A DNA stretch of 63,078 nucleotides, from NCBI GenBank assembly GCA_030529185.1, contig JAUMXI010000004.1, positions 25,057 to 88,134 on the forward strand. The letters run 5' to 3'. The translations under genes were made by a program, and so were the position numbers. Below the pieces are notes generated by a model. The model was not told the origin of the DNA. It saw only the letters and a list, made by a program, of their open reading frames with translations, and searched no databases. This document shows positions 28,580 through 37,991 of this stretch, piece after piece. Positions within the stretch are counted from its first letter, which is position 1; each line of letters opens with the position of its first letter. The DNA is from Flavobacteriaceae bacterium. Its GTDB lineage: Bacteria > Bacteroidota > Bacteroidia > Flavobacteriales > Weeksellaceae.

Positions 28580-28984
28580 TTATTGATTTTCTGATTTATT
28601 ACCTAAAATTAAAGTTACATGATTAGATCTTTTTCTAATTCTATAACCTCTACCTTGTGGAGCTGGTCTCAATCTCTTCAATTGTCTTGCACTATCTACA
28701 TAAATTTCTTTTACAAAAAGATTTGCAGCTTCTATATCAGCATTTGGATTTTTCACTTGCCAGTTAGCAATCGCTGACAATAGAAGTTTCTCTAACTTGT
28801 TAGATGCTTCTTTTTTAGAATATTTCAAGATATACAATGCTTTGCTTACATTTTCTCCTCGGATGATATCAGCAACTAATCTCATTTTTCTTGGAGAAGA
28901 AGGGCAGTTATTAAGACACGCTTTTACCACATCTCTATTTGCCTCTTTTCTAGCTAATGCGCTATTTTGCTTTCTTATTCCCAT
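28580..28984 (-). CDS. rplV: 50S ribosomal protein L22
   Basis: 134 residues. Conserved [20 protein letters not shown] and the tunnel loop [20 protein letters not shown]. Extra N-terminal ~15 residues. Confidence 0.98.
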   Translation of the reverse strand: MGIRKQNSALARKEANRDVVKACLNNCPSSPRKMRLVADIIRGENVSKALYILKYSKKEASNKLEKLLLSAIANWQVKNPNADIEAANLFVKEIYVDSARQLKRLRPAPQGRGYRIRKRSNHVTLILGNKSENQ

Positions 28985-28986
28985 GA

Positions 28987-29265
28987 CTATCTGCTTCCTT
29001 TATTTTTATTACCCGCGTGACCTCTAAAAGATCTTGTCGGAGAAAATTCGCCTAACTTATGACCTACCATATTTTCAGTGATATATACTGGAATAAAAGA
29101 TTTACCATTATGCACTGCAATAGTTTGTCCCACCATGTCTGGAGAAATCATAGATGCTCTAGACCATGTCTTAATTACTGTCTTCTTACCAGACTCTATA
29201 TTTGCCTGAACCTTTTTATCTAAATGATGTGCAATGAAAGGTCCTTTTTTAAGTGATCTTGCCAT
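28987..29265 (-). CDS. rpsS: 30S ribosomal protein S19
   Basis: 92 residues. [20 protein letters not shown] start and [20 protein letters not shown] end are diagnostic. Confidence 0.98.
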   Translation of the reverse strand: MARSLKKGPFIAHHLDKKVQANIESGKKTVIKTWSRASMISPDMVGQTIAVHNGKSFIPVYITENMVGHKLGEFSPTRSFRGHAGNKNKGSR

Positions 29266-29267
29266 AA

Positions 29268-30089
29268 TTATTTTCTTTTAGATACTATATATCGGTTAGA
29301 CACTTTATTTTTCTTTCTTGTTTTATAACCCTTAGCTGGTTTTCCGTTTCTAGATCTTGGATGTCCTCCTGATGATCTACCTTCACCACCACCCATTGGG
29401 TGATCTACAGGGTTCATCACTACCGCTCTCGTTCTTGGTCTTCTACCTAACCATCTACTTCTACCTGCTTTACCAGAAACTGTAAGCTGGTGGTCAGAGT
29501 TAGATACAGAACCAATCATTGCCATACATTCCACAAGAATCATTCTTGATTCCCCAGAAGGCAATTTAATGATAGCGTATTTACCATCTCTTGAAGTCAA
29601 TTGTGCTGACGATCCTGCACTTCTTGCCAAAATAGCCCCTTGACCAGGTTTCATTTCTACACAAGAAATGATAGACCCCAAAGGAATATTTTTCAATTTC
29701 ATAGCATTCCCAATTTCAGGAGCTACGCTTTCTCCAGAAACAACTGTTTGACCTACTTTGATACCTGTTGGAGCGATGATATATCTTTTCTCCCCATCAG
29801 TATATTCTACCAAAGCAATAAACGCTGTTCTGTTCGGATCGTATTCCACAGTTTTTACAGTTGCATTAACATCAAATTTATTTCTTTTGAAGTCAATGAA
29901 TCTGTATTTCTTTTTGTGTCCACCTCCGGTGTAACGCATGGTCATCTTACCTGTATTGTTACGCCCACCTGATTTCTTAATACCAATAGTCAAAGATTTC
30001 TCTGGCTTGTTGGTAGTAATTTCCTCAAAATTGTTTACAATTCTGAATCTCTGTCCCGGGGTGATAGGTTTTAATTTTCTAACAGACAT
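29268..30089 (-). CDS. rplB: 50S ribosomal protein L2
   Basis: 273 residues; peptidyl-transferase assembly protein. Typical [20 protein letters not shown], the [20 protein letters not shown] motif and a basic C-terminus. Confidence 0.98.
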   Translation of the reverse strand: MSVRKLKPITPGQRFRIVNNFEEITTNKPEKSLTIGIKKSGGRNNTGKMTMRYTGGGHKKKYRFIDFKRNKFDVNATVKTVEYDPNRTAFIALVEYTDGEKRYIIAPTGIKVGQTVVSGESVAPEIGNAMKLKNIPLGSIISCVEMKPGQGAILARSAGSSAQLTSRDGKYAIIKLPSGESRMILVECMAMIGSVSNSDHQLTVSGKAGRSRWLGRRPRTRAVVMNPVDHPMGGGEGRSSGGHPRSRNGKPAKGYKTRKKNKVSNRYIVSKRK

Positions 30090-30113
30090 TACTTATTGTT
30101 TATATTAAATTTA

Positions 30114-30401
30114 TTAATTCGCAAAAATATCAATAACTTCACCTGCTTGAAGTTCAATTACTGCCTTCTTCAACTTGTTTGTTTTCCCAACTTGAAGACC
30201 TCTTTTCGTGTATCGAGAAGAAACCTTAGGAGCATAAATCATAGTCCTAACATTTTCTACCTTTACACCATAAGCTTCTTCTACAGCTTGTTTGATTTGG
30301 ATTTTATTCGCTTTAGTATCTACTAAAAAAGAATATTGCCCTCTCAAATCTGTAAGATAAGTAGCTTTTTCTGAAATGATTGGTTTAATAATTATTGACA
30401 T
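30114..30401 (-). CDS. rplW: 50S ribosomal protein L23
   Basis: 95 residues; docking site for trigger factor and SRP at the exit tunnel. IIKPISEKATYL and TKANKIQIKQAVEEAYGVKV are typical. Confidence 0.97.
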   Translation of the reverse strand: MSIIIKPIISEKATYLTDLRGQYSFLVDTKANKIQIKQAVEEAYGVKVENVRTMIYAPKVSSRYTKRGLQVGKTNKLKKAVIELQAGEVIDIFAN

Positions 30402-30404
30402 GAC

Positions 30405-31034
30405 TTATTTTCTTAAATTTTCCTGTAATTTTTCTACTGCACCTTCAAAGAATACTACCTCACCAGCATTGATTAAATCATAAGAAGAAATTTCGTTATA
30501 ATTCATCACTTTCGCTTTTGGCAAGTTTCTTGAAGACAAATACACATTTTTATTTGCTTCTGAAAGAATAAATAAAGACTTTTTACCTTCTAACCCTAAA
30601 GCATTCACCACATTGATGAAATCCTTAGTCTTAGGAGTAGCTAATGCCATTTCTTCCAAAACTTTGATAGAGTTATCTTTCATTTTTTGAGAAAGAACAG
30701 ACTTCTTAGCCAATCTCTTTAAAGCTTTATTTAACTTAAATCTATAGTCTCTTGGCTTAGGACCGAATACTCTACCTCCACCTTTGAATACTGGAGATTT
30801 GATATCTCCATATCTCGCAGAACCAGAACCTTTTTGTTTCTTTAACTTTTTAGTAGAAGCTGTAATCTCACTTCTCTCTTTAGATTTATGTGTACCTTGT
30901 CTTTGAGCTGCAAGATATTGCTTCACTTCTAAATAAACCGCGTGCTGGTTAGGCTCAATCCCAAAGATTGATTCATCTAACTGAACTTTTCTTCCGGTTT
31001 CTTTTCCTGATGTATTTAATACTACTAATTCCAT
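30405..31034 (-). CDS. rplD: 50S ribosomal protein L4
   Basis: 209 residues. The tunnel loop (KKLKQKGSGSARYGDIKSP without breaks in the family pattern) and KALKRLAKKSVLSQKMKD are visible. One-base overlap with rplC. Confidence 0.97.
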   Translation of the reverse strand: MELVVLNTSGKETGRKVQLDESIFGIEPNQHAVYLEVKQYLAAQRQGTHKSKERSEITASTKKLKKQKGSGSARYGDIKSPVFKGGGRVFGPKPRDYRFKLNKALKRLAKKSVLSQKMKDNSIKVLEEMALATPKTKDFINVVNALGLEGKKSLFILSEANKNVYLSSRNLPKAKVMNYNEISSYDLINAGEVVFFEGAVEKLQENLRK

Positions 31035-31651
31035 TACTTTCTGATAATTACATAAGAATTTTTAGCCCCCGGAACAGCACCTTTTACTACTAAAAGATTT
31101 TGTTCTTTATCTACTTTTAACACCTGAAGGTTTTGAACCGTCACCTTCTCACCTCCCATTCTACCAGCCATTCTCAAGCCCTTGAATACTCTTGAAGGAT
31201 CTGAACCCGCACCGATAGAACCCGGAGCTCTCAATCTATTGTGTTGCCCATGAGTCTGTTGCATAACACCACCAAACCCGTGTCTTTTCACAACCCCTTG
31301 AAACCCTTTACCTTTTGAAGTTCCTGTAATATCTACATACTCCCCTTCCGCAAAAATTTCAACATTCACTTCATCTCCTAATTTAGCATCTTCAAATCCC
31401 TCTTGGAATTCCACAATTTTTGCCTTAGGAGCAGAACCAGCCTTTTTAAAATGACCAGCCAATGCCTTTCCGACATTCTTTTCACTCTTGTCATCGAAAC
31501 CTAACTGAACAGCTGAATAACCATCAACCTCTTCGGTTCTGACCTGTAAAACTGAGCAAGGCCCCGCTTGAATAACAGTACATGGAATATTTTTTCCATT
31601 CTCGTCAAACAAGGAAGTCATCCCAATTTTCTTTCCAATAATACCTGACAT
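31034..31651 (-). CDS. rplC: 50S ribosomal protein L3
   Basis: 205 residues. [20 protein letters not shown] start; [13 protein letters not shown] and [20 protein letters not shown] are canonical. It is the first gene of the cluster: rpsJ, which usually precedes it, is absent here; a strong promoter is upstream instead. Confidence 0.98.
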   Translation of the reverse strand: MSGIIGKKIGMTSLFDENGKNIPCTVIQAGPCSVLQVRTEEVDGYSAVQLGFDDKSEKNVGKALAGHFKKAGSAPKAKIVEFQEGFEDAKLGDEVNVEIFAEGEYVDITGTSKGKGFQGVVKRHGFGGVMQQTHGQHNRLRAPGSIGAGSDPSRVFKGLRMAGRMGGEKVTVQNLQVLKVDKEQNLLVVKGAVPGAKNSYVIIRK

Positions 31652-31748
31652 TATTAATTAAAATATAAATTTTATTTATTCCTAAAAATCAATCACTTAC
31701 AAAGCAAAACACATCACACAGATGTACTTTACCTGCAAATTTGGTCTG

Positions 31749-31779
31749 CAAAATTAAGAATATTTTTTCTAACTTGCAA
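31749..31779 (-). promoter_or_regulatory. Promoter of the ribosomal cluster
   Basis: Minus strand TAATTTTG (31749-31756) with TTG at 31777-31779, 20 nt apart. The leader before rplC is about 90 nt. No other gene lies between it and mfd. Confidence 0.72.
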
Positions 31780-31817
31780 ACATAAGTTGTTTTTTCTGTG
31801 CATTTTATTGTTTTTTT

Positions 31818-31849
31818 TTGAATTATTTTCCAACTACTTTCTATATTTG
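31818..31849 (+). promoter_or_regulatory. Promoter of mfd
   Basis: TTG (31818-31820) and TATATTTG (31842-31849), 21 nt apart, 20 nt before the mfd ATG. Confidence 0.72.
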
Positions 31850-31869
31850 CAGACAGAGTAAGAATTTTT

Positions 31870-34800
31870 ATGAGTTTAAAAAATCAAACATCATTATCTC
31901 AATTATTAAAAATTAATTTCGGAGAAGAAATCAGCAAAAAGTTAGACCAAAATCAACATATTGCCGTAAAGGGTTCTGCAGGGTCGTTTCCCTCTATTTT
32001 GGTGGCTAAACTTTTTCTCACGCGACAAAAAACCATTCTCTTTATCACCGATGACAAGGAAGATGCCCACTACATTACCACTGAAATGGAAGAGCTTTTG
32101 GGTGAAAATAATGTTCTGTATCTCCCTGCCACTCATCTTTCCCCCTATCAAATAGAGCGAACGCAAAATGCCAATTTGGTATTGCGAACCGAAGTTATCA
32201 ATCGTCTAAATACCGATAAAAAACCAAAAATCATCATTGCCCATCATTCGGCGTTGAGTGAGAAGGTGCTTAAAAAAGAAGATTTTAAAGCAATTTCCCA
32301 TTATATAAAGGTGGGCGACCAGTTGGATTTTGATTTTACGGAGGAATTGCTCAATCAATTTCAATTCAATCTGACTGATTTCGTTTCAGAACCAGGCGAG
32401 TTTGCCGTTCGGGGAGGGATAGTAGATGTCTTTTCTTATGCCAATGAAAAACCTTACCGCATCTCATTTTTCGGTAATGAAGTGGAGAGTATTAAAACTT
32501 TTGATATTGAAACACAACTTTCTATTGAAAAGGTAGAAAGTTTTCAGCTCATTTCTAATATGAATATTTCCGAGCAAAGTCATAAGGTTTCGTTCTTGAA
32601 TTTATTGCCCAAAGATAGCATTATCATTACAAAAAACGCCCTAATTTCCATTAATGCCATTAACGATTTTTACCATAAAGCCGAAGAAAAATTTAAGACT
32701 TTAAACGAAAACATTAAACACCAAAAACCAGCCGAATTATTTCTTTCCAAAGATGAATTTTTAGCCGATTATCAACATTTTCAGACTTTGGATTTTTCAG
32801 CGAATGGCGAGTGGCAAATAGCGAATGGCTCTGTAATAAATGTTAATCAACAACCTCAGCCGAGTTTTCATAAGAATTTTGAAATGCTGATGGAGGATTT
32901 ACAGAACAAACAAAAAGAGGGTTATAGTATCTGGATTTCCTTCTCCACCGAAAAACAAAAAGAAAGATTAGAGGAGATTTTTAATTCGTTGCAAGAAACA
33001 GAGAACGGAGAAACTTCAAATATCAAACTTCAAATTTCTAATTTTAAATCTAATCTCCACTCAGGATTTATTGATACTGAAACTAAAATTTTAGTTTATA
33101 CGGATCATCAGATTTTTGACCGATACCAAAGGTATAAGGCAAAGAATGCTTTTGCAAAATCGGAGCAACTGACTTTAAAAGATTTGATGTCCTTGAAAGT
33201 AGGAGATTACATTACGCATATAGACCACGGCATTGGGAAGTTTATGGGTTTGGTAAAGGTAAACAATGACGGAAAAGTGCAAGAATGTTTTAAACTGACT
33301 TATAAAAATGGGGATTTACTTTATGTAAGTATTCATTCACTGCATAAAATATCCAAATACAATGGTCCCGATGGTAAGGAAATTACCTTATCCAAACTCG
33401 GTTCACCAGCGTGGAAAAACTTGAAAAATAAAACCAAAGCCAAAGTAAAACAAATCGCTTTTGACCTGATAAAACTTTACGCCAAGAGAAAAACAGCGAA
33501 AGGATTTGCCTTTACCCCAGATACTTATCTTCAAAATGAATTGGAAGCGAGTTTTCTCTATGAAGATACTCCTGACCAAGAGAAGGCTACCCAAGATGTA
33601 AAACGAGATATGGAAGCCGAAACCATTATGGACAGGTTGATTTGTGGCGATGTAGGATTTGGAAAAACAGAAGTGGCCATTCGGGCAGCGTTCAAGGCAG
33701 CAACCGATGGAAAACAAGTGGCAGTTTTGGTGCCCACCACTATTTTAGCGTTTCAGCATTATCGCAGTTTCAAGGAAAGACTGAAAGATTTTCCGGTCAA
33801 TATCTCTTACCTCAATCGTTTCCGAACGGCAAAGCAAAAACGCGAAACATTAGAAAAATTGGAAAATGGCAATTTGGATATTATTATTGGGACGCACCAA
33901 TTAGTTTCAGATAAGGTGAAATTCAAAGATTTAGGACTTCTTATCATTGATGAAGAGCATAAATTTGGTGTTTCGGTAAAAGATAAATTGAAAACTTTAA
34001 AATCGAATATTGATACGCTTACCCTTACTGCAACGCCCATTCCGAGAACTTTACAATTTTCCCTGATGGCAGCCAGAGATTTGTCCGTGATTAAAACACC
34101 ACCACCGAACCGACAGCCCGTAGAAACGCAGGTTATTGGCTTTAACGAAGAAATCATTCGTGATGCTATTTCCTATGAACTCCAACGCGATGGACAGGTG
34201 TATTTCATTAACAATAGAATTGAAAATTTAAAGGAAATTGCAGGGCTTATTCAGAGATTGGTTCCTGATGCGAGGGTCATCACAGGACACGGACAAATGG
34301 ATGGTAAGGAGCTGGAAGAGCGTGTTTTAGATTTTATGGAGGGAAAATATGATGTACTGGTTTCTACCACCATTGTGGAAAGTGGCGTAGATGTACCGAA
34401 TGCCAATACCATTTTTATCAATGATGCTCAGAAATTCGGAATGGCAGACCTCCATCAGATGCGTGGACGCGTGGGACGAAGCAACCGAAAAGCGTTTTGC
34501 TACCTCATCACGCCGCCTTATGATATGATGACCTCCGATGCTCGAAAAAGATTGGAAGCGATAGAGCAGTTTTCAGATTTAGGAAGTGGATTCCAAATTG
34601 CGATGAAAGACCTTGAAATACGAGGTGCAGGGGATTTATTAGGGGGTGAGCAGAGTGGCTTTATTAATGAAATGGGATTTGAAGCGTACCAAAAAATAAT
34701 GCAAGAAGCTTTGGAGGAATTACAGCACGAAGAGGATTTTGAACATCTTTTTGAGAATGAAACCGACCGCAAAAAGCTCTTTAAATCCACCAAAGAGGTC

Positions 34801-35253
34801 AATATCGATACCGACCTCGAACTGATGCTTCCTGATGATTATATTTCCAGCATAGAGGAACGATTGAGCCTTTACCAAAAATTGGCAGAAATTCAAAACA
34901 AGGAAGATTTGCAACGCTTTGGTAATGAATTAGAAGACCGCTTTGGAGCGATGCCAGAAGAGGCGATTAACTTATTAAAATCCGTAGAACTGAAATGGTT
35001 GGCAGCGGAAATAGGTTTTGAGAAAATCGTGATGAAAAATGGCATATTTTTAGGTTATTTCCCAAGCAATCCACAGGATAAATTCTACCAAAGCGAGCAG
35101 TTTAAGCATATCATTGATTATTTAAGTCAAAACCCTACCGCCGCCCAACTCAAAGAAAAATCTACCAAAGAGGGTAATCAATTGATGCTAAGAAAAGAGC
35201 AGGTGAAAAGCGTAGAGGAGGTGAATGCTTTGCTGGTAGATGTTTTATGCTAA
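31870..35253 (+). CDS. mfd: Transcription-repair coupling factor Mfd
   Basis: 1127-residue ATP-dependent translocase that removes stalled RNA polymerase and recruits UvrA. N-terminal UvrB-like region (to about residue 430), the RNA-polymerase-interacting CarD-like domain (KVGDYITHIDHGIGKFMGLV), RecG-like helicase domains with Walker A GDVGFGKTEVAIR, DEEHKFGVS and TATPIPRTL, then VESGVDVPNANTIFIND and QMRGRVGRSNRKAF, and a C-terminal TRCF domain. Two short stretches at about residues 313-322 and 382-397 are encoded by sequence that looks like intergenic simple repeats of this genome; both lie in variable linkers. Confidence 0.97.
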   Translation: MSLKNQTSLSQLLKINFGEEISKKLDQNQHIAVKGSAGSFPSILVAKLFLTRQKTILFITDDKEDAHYITTEMEELLGENNVLYLPATHLSPYQIERTQNANLVLRTEVINRLNTDKKPKIIIAHHSALSEKVLKKEDFKAISHYIKVGDQLDFDFTEELLNQFQFNLTDFVSEPGEFAVRGGIVDVFSYANEKPYRISFFGNEVESIKTFDIETQLSIEKVESFQLISNMNISEQSHKVSFLNLLPKDSIIITKNALISINAINDFYHKAEEKFKTLNENIKHQKPAELFLSKDEFLADYQHFQTLDFSANGEWQIANGSVINVNQQPQPSFHKNFEMLMEDLQNKQKEGYSIWISFSTEKQKERLEEIFNSLQETENGETSNIKLQISNFKSNLHSGFIDTETKILVYTDHQIFDRYQRYKAKNAFAKSEQLTLKDLMSLKVGDYITHIDHGIGKFMGLVKVNNDGKVQECFKLTYKNGDLLYVSIHSLHKISKYNGPDGKEITLSKLGSPAWKNLKNKTKAKVKQIAFDLIKLYAKRKTAKGFAFTPDTYLQNELEASFLYEDTPDQEKATQDVKRDMEAETIMDRLICGDVGFGKTEVAIRAAFKAATDGKQVAVLVPTTILAFQHYRSFKERLKDFPVNISYLNRFRTAKQKRETLEKLENGNLDIIIGTHQLVSDKVKFKDLGLLIIDEEHKFGVSVKDKLKTLKSNIDTLTLTATPIPRTLQFSLMAARDLSVIKTPPPNRQPVETQVIGFNEEIIRDAISYELQRDGQVYFINNRIENLKEIAGLIQRLVPDARVITGHGQMDGKELEERVLDFMEGKYDVLVSTTIVESGVDVPNANTIFINDAQKFGMADLHQMRGRVGRSNRKAFCYLITPPYDMMTSDARKRLEAIEQFSDLGSGFQIAMKDLEIRGAGDLLGGEQSGFINEMGFEAYQKIMQEALEELQHEEDFEHLFENETDRKKLFKSTKEVNIDTDLELMLPDDYISSIEERLSLYQKLAEIQNKEDLQRFGNELEDRFGAMPEEAINLLKSVELKWLAAEIGFEKIVMKNGIFLGYFPSNPQDKFYQSEQFKHIIDYLSQNPTAAQLKEKSTKEGNQLMLRKEQVKSVEEVNALLVDVLC
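32803..32835. repeat. GGCAAATAGCGAATGGC-type repeat inside mfd
   Basis: Repeating GCGAATGGCGAGTGGCAAAT and following units, the same type as the repeats flanking the four-helix-bundle gene in groESL. In frame, coding SANGEWQIANGS. Confidence 0.45.
33013..33060. repeat. CTTCAAATTTCTAATTTTAAAT-type repeat inside mfd
   Basis: Simple repeat units (CTTCAAATATCAAACTTCAA and following) in frame, coding SNIKLQISNFKSNL. Similar sequence is intergenic at 27777-27870. Confidence 0.45.
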
Positions 35254-35269
35254 TATTAAGACTTATTTC

Positions 35270-35277
35270 TATCTTTG
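35270..35277 (+). promoter_or_regulatory. Candidate -7 element of pth
   Basis: TATCTTTG 45 nt before the chosen pth start, just after the mfd stop; no clear TTG at -33. Confidence 0.45.
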
Positions 35278-35321
35278 CAAGTCAATTTTCAGATTTTTTA
35301 AATCATAAAATTTTAATCATA

Positions 35322-35885
35322 ATGAAATACCTTATCGTAGGGCTGGGAAATAAAGGCGATGAATACGCAGAAACTCGCCACAATATAGGCTTTAAAGTCG
35401 CAGATAAATTGGCAGAATTAATGGAAGTAAAATTCCAATCAGCTAATTTTGGTTGGCTCGCCGAAGGCAAATACAAAGGGCGAAAAGTTTTGGTATTAAA
35501 ACCCGATACTTATATGAATCTCAGCGGAAATGCCGTGAAGTTTTGGCTTCAAAAAGAGAATATTCCAATTGAGAATTTAATGGTCATCACTGATGATTTG
35601 GCTCTTCCTTTCGGTTCGTTAAGAATGAAAGGCAAAGGCTCTGACGCAGGACACAATGGACTGAAAAACATCCAAGCAATACTCAATACTCAAAATTATC
35701 CAAGATTGAGATTCGGCATTTCAGCAGAGTTTTCCAAAGGTCAGCAGGTGGATTATGTTCTCGGCGAATGGACAGAGGAGGAAACCGAAAAACTCCCCGA
35801 GAGAATTGACACTTTTGCAAAAGCCTGTTTGTCTTTCACTTTTGCAGGGATAGGCAACACGATGAATGCTTTTAACGGGAAATAA
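35322..35885 (+). CDS. pth: Peptidyl-tRNA hydrolase
   Basis: Recycles peptidyl-tRNA released from stalled ribosomes. 187 residues from the ATG of MKYLIVGLGNKGDEYAETRH; a longer open frame begins inside mfd but lacks conservation and would include the -7 element. The catalytic His is in YAETRHNIGFKV; LKPDTYMNLSGNAV, DDLALPFGSLRMK and GSDAGHNGLKNI are diagnostic. Converges with the GNAT gene with only 3 nt between stops and no terminator. Confidence 0.95.
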   Translation: MKYLIVGLGNKGDEYAETRHNIGFKVADKLAELMEVKFQSANFGWLAEGKYKGRKVLVLKPDTYMNLSGNAVKFWLQKENIPIENLMVITDDLALPFGSLRMKGKGSDAGHNGLKNIQAILNTQNYPRLRFGISAEFSKGQQVDYVLGEWTEEETEKLPERIDTFAKACLSFTFAGIGNTMNAFNGK

Positions 35886-35888
35886 TTT

Positions 35889-37013
35889 TTACAAAGGTTT
35901 AGAAAAAATCGTGTATTCTTTATACATTTTATAGTTGGCAATCCGCTCGATGGTTCCTCTCATTTTGGCGTTTTCTTTCATTATCAAATGGCTGTCCAAA
36001 ATTGTGAATCCCAACTCCAATGCAGAACTAATTAGCTTCAATGCCAAAATAGCGTCTAAACCTTTGTTTTGCATCTCATTTTGCACCCCTCCCAAAAGCA
36101 AAACCAAGCGTTTGGATTTTCGCATTGATTGAAAAATATGATACCACCCAAAAGGGAAAAGTCTGCCCTTCGCTTTCTTAATTCCCTCGTTGATATTCGG
36201 CATTGCAATTACAAACGCGATGACTTTATTTTCATCATTGGTTAAAATTTTTATCAATTTAGGATTTAATAAGGGTAAAAAACGATTAGCGAACTCGTTG
36301 GCTTCTTCTTCGCTCACTTTTGTAAAGCCATAAATATCTGTATATGTAGAATTTATCAACTCAAAAACACCTTTTACGAAAGGTTTAATTTCTTTGGTAG
36401 AAGTAAATTCTTGAATTTTAATTCTGTGATTTCTCAACACTCGCTGAACAAAAATCTCGTAAGTTTGAGGCAAATCCTTTGTTAATGGCACTTCATACTG
36501 ACAAAGCTCCACATAAGGCGTATAGGCATTTTCAAGAGTGTAATTTTTCATATACCCAAAAGTGTGATTGGTGACGGGCATATGCAATTCCTCAAACCCC
36601 GAGGTCAAAAAACCTTGTGGCTCCTTATCCGAAAAGCCCATTGGCCCAATGATTTGATTACAACCTTTCTCCCTCGCCCAAGTTTCCACTTCTTTCAAAA
36701 GAGCATCAAAAATATCTTTCCTTTCATAGCACTCAAAATAACTGAAACGAGCCGTTTTCACTTGATTAGAAGCATTAAAATCCGTAGGGATAATTCCCAT
36801 TATTCTCCCCACAGGCTCCTGATTTTCATACGCCAAGAGCATTATCGTTTCGTTATTTTTAAACGCTGGATTTTTGTCTTTATTAAAGAATTTCTCCTCA
36901 TCTATATACAACGGATGCACCCAATTTTTATGGTTTTGATGAATTTTCTCTGGAAGATAAATAAAAGTCTTAAAATCCGATTTTGAAACAACTTCTTTAA
37001 TTTTTATAGACAT
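35889..37013 (-). CDS. GNAT-like N-acetyltransferase family protein
   Basis: A 374-residue soluble protein resembling E. coli YghO-type proteins. The N-terminal half carries a degenerate GNAT pattern (IMLLAYENQEPVGRIMGIIP), the middle has QIIGPMGFSDKEPQGFLTSG, and the C-terminal half a second acyltransferase-like region (MLLA... is not repeated; NEGIKKAKGRLFPFGWYHIF is seen). Substrate and role are unknown. It overlaps the stop of the upstream PAP2 gene by 17 nt, so the two are probably cotranscribed. Confidence 0.7.
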   Translation of the reverse strand: MSIKIKEVVSKSDFKTFIYLPEKIHQNHKNWVHPLYIDEEKFFNKDKNPAFKNNETIMLLAYENQEPVGRIMGIIPTDFNASNQVKTARFSYFECYERKDIFDALLKEVETWAREKGCNQIIGPMGFSDKEPQGFLTSGFEELHMPVTNHTFGYMKNYTLENAYTPYVELCQYEVPLTKDLPQTYEIFVQRVLRNHRIKIQEFTSTKEIKPFVKGVFELINSTYTDIYGFTKVSEEEANEFANRFLPLLNPKLIKILTNDENKVIAFVIAMPNINEGIKKAKGRLFPFGWYHIFQSMRKSKRLVLLLGGVQNEMQNKGLDAILALKLISSALELGFTILDSHLIMKENAKMRGTIERIANYKMYKEYTIFSKPL

Positions 37014-37866
37014 TTGAAAGCCTTTTAAATATTTGATTTACTATATAATACACCACAGGAGCAGTAAAAATTCCCGCCAATACATCAACCGCATAGTGTG
37101 CCTTGATATACACCGTTGCTAAAATTAGCAAAACCACCGTAGGCACAAAAAACTTCACATATTTTTTGGCATTATCATACAACCATAGGAGCATAATTAT
37201 CGCCAAACTCGTATGAGAGCTAGGAAATGCTGCCGTTTTATCCTCTCCGTTTTCTTGTATAATTTTCACAATTTTACCAAAAACACCTTGGGCTTCAATA
37301 AAATTTTCTGGATAAGAGAAATAAAATTGAGGACCAAAAGCTGGCAAAGATATAAAAATCAAATAATACAAGAGAAAAGAGCTAATCAACATAAAACCAA
37401 AGTTTTCCATTTTTTCGGCATTATTTTTATAAATTATCATTAAAATAGCAATCGGCATCAGATAATAAGAAAAATAACCAAAAAACATCATTTCACTAAA
37501 AATCAGCGAATTAAAATATTTTGAAAACTCCAACGATGGTTGAAATCCGAAAATCTTTTGGTCAAGCTCCATCAGCCAAGAGTCTATTTCTGGTAAAAAT
37601 AATTGATTTAAAACCGCTGTTTCTTTATACAAACCTCCTAATCCTGCGTATATTAGAAGAATGTTTACCAACCTCCAAAGCGATAAGGGTAATTTATTTT
37701 TCAATAGAATGCTTATCAAAAAAAACACACCATAAGTTGCTCTGTTCATCAAAATTTTAAAATCAAAAACCATCTCTGGTTGCTTTAAAATAATGATAAA
37801 TTCTACTGCCAAAAAATAAAAAATCACGCTCCACCAAACGACTGGGAAGTTCTTTAATATTCTCAT
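36997..37866 (-). CDS. PAP2 superfamily membrane phosphatase / lipid headgroup transferase
   Basis: A 289-residue integral membrane protein with about six hydrophobic helices. PAP2 motifs are visible: a GPQFYFSYPE segment, KTAAFPSSHTSLAI (motif C2 with its His) and KAHYAVDVLAGI (motif C3 with His and Asp). Spacing and the GPQ-type segment recall the Aur1/inositol-phosphorylceramide-synthase branch more than simple undecaprenyl-PP phosphatases, but this is weak evidence. The ATG at 37866 is preferred to an upstream TTG, which lies in a TACTTTTG element (37879-37886). Confidence 0.8.
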   Translation of the reverse strand: MRILKNFPVVWWSVIFYFLAVEFIIILKQPEMVFDFKILMNRATYGVFFLISILLKNKLPLSLWRLVNILLIYAGLGGLYKETAVLNQLFLPEIDSWLMELDQKIFGFQPSLEFSKYFNSLIFSEMMFFGYFSYYLMPIAILMIIYKNNAEKMENFGFMLISSFLLYYLIFISLPAFGPQFYFSYPENFIEAQGVFGKIVKIIQENGEDKTAAFPSSHTSLAIIMLLWLYDNAKKYVKFFVPTVVLLILATVYIKAHYAVDVLAGIFTAPVVYYIVNQIFKRLSNVYKN

Positions 37867-37912
37867 TAATTTTTTTAGCAAAAGTAAAGATTTTAAGAAA
37901 TTAAAAAAATAA

Positions 37913-37942
37913 TTGTAAAAACCAGAAAAATATGTATTTTTG
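37913..37942 (+). promoter_or_regulatory. Promoter of rpsP-rimM
   Basis: TTG (37913-37915) and TATTTTTG (37935-37942), 19 nt apart. The ~45-nt leader contains a small GGGA/TCCC hairpin just before the start. Confidence 0.7.
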
Positions 37943-37991
37943 CAAATTGAAATTATTAACAGGGACGAGCTCCCACTAAAATTAAATTATT

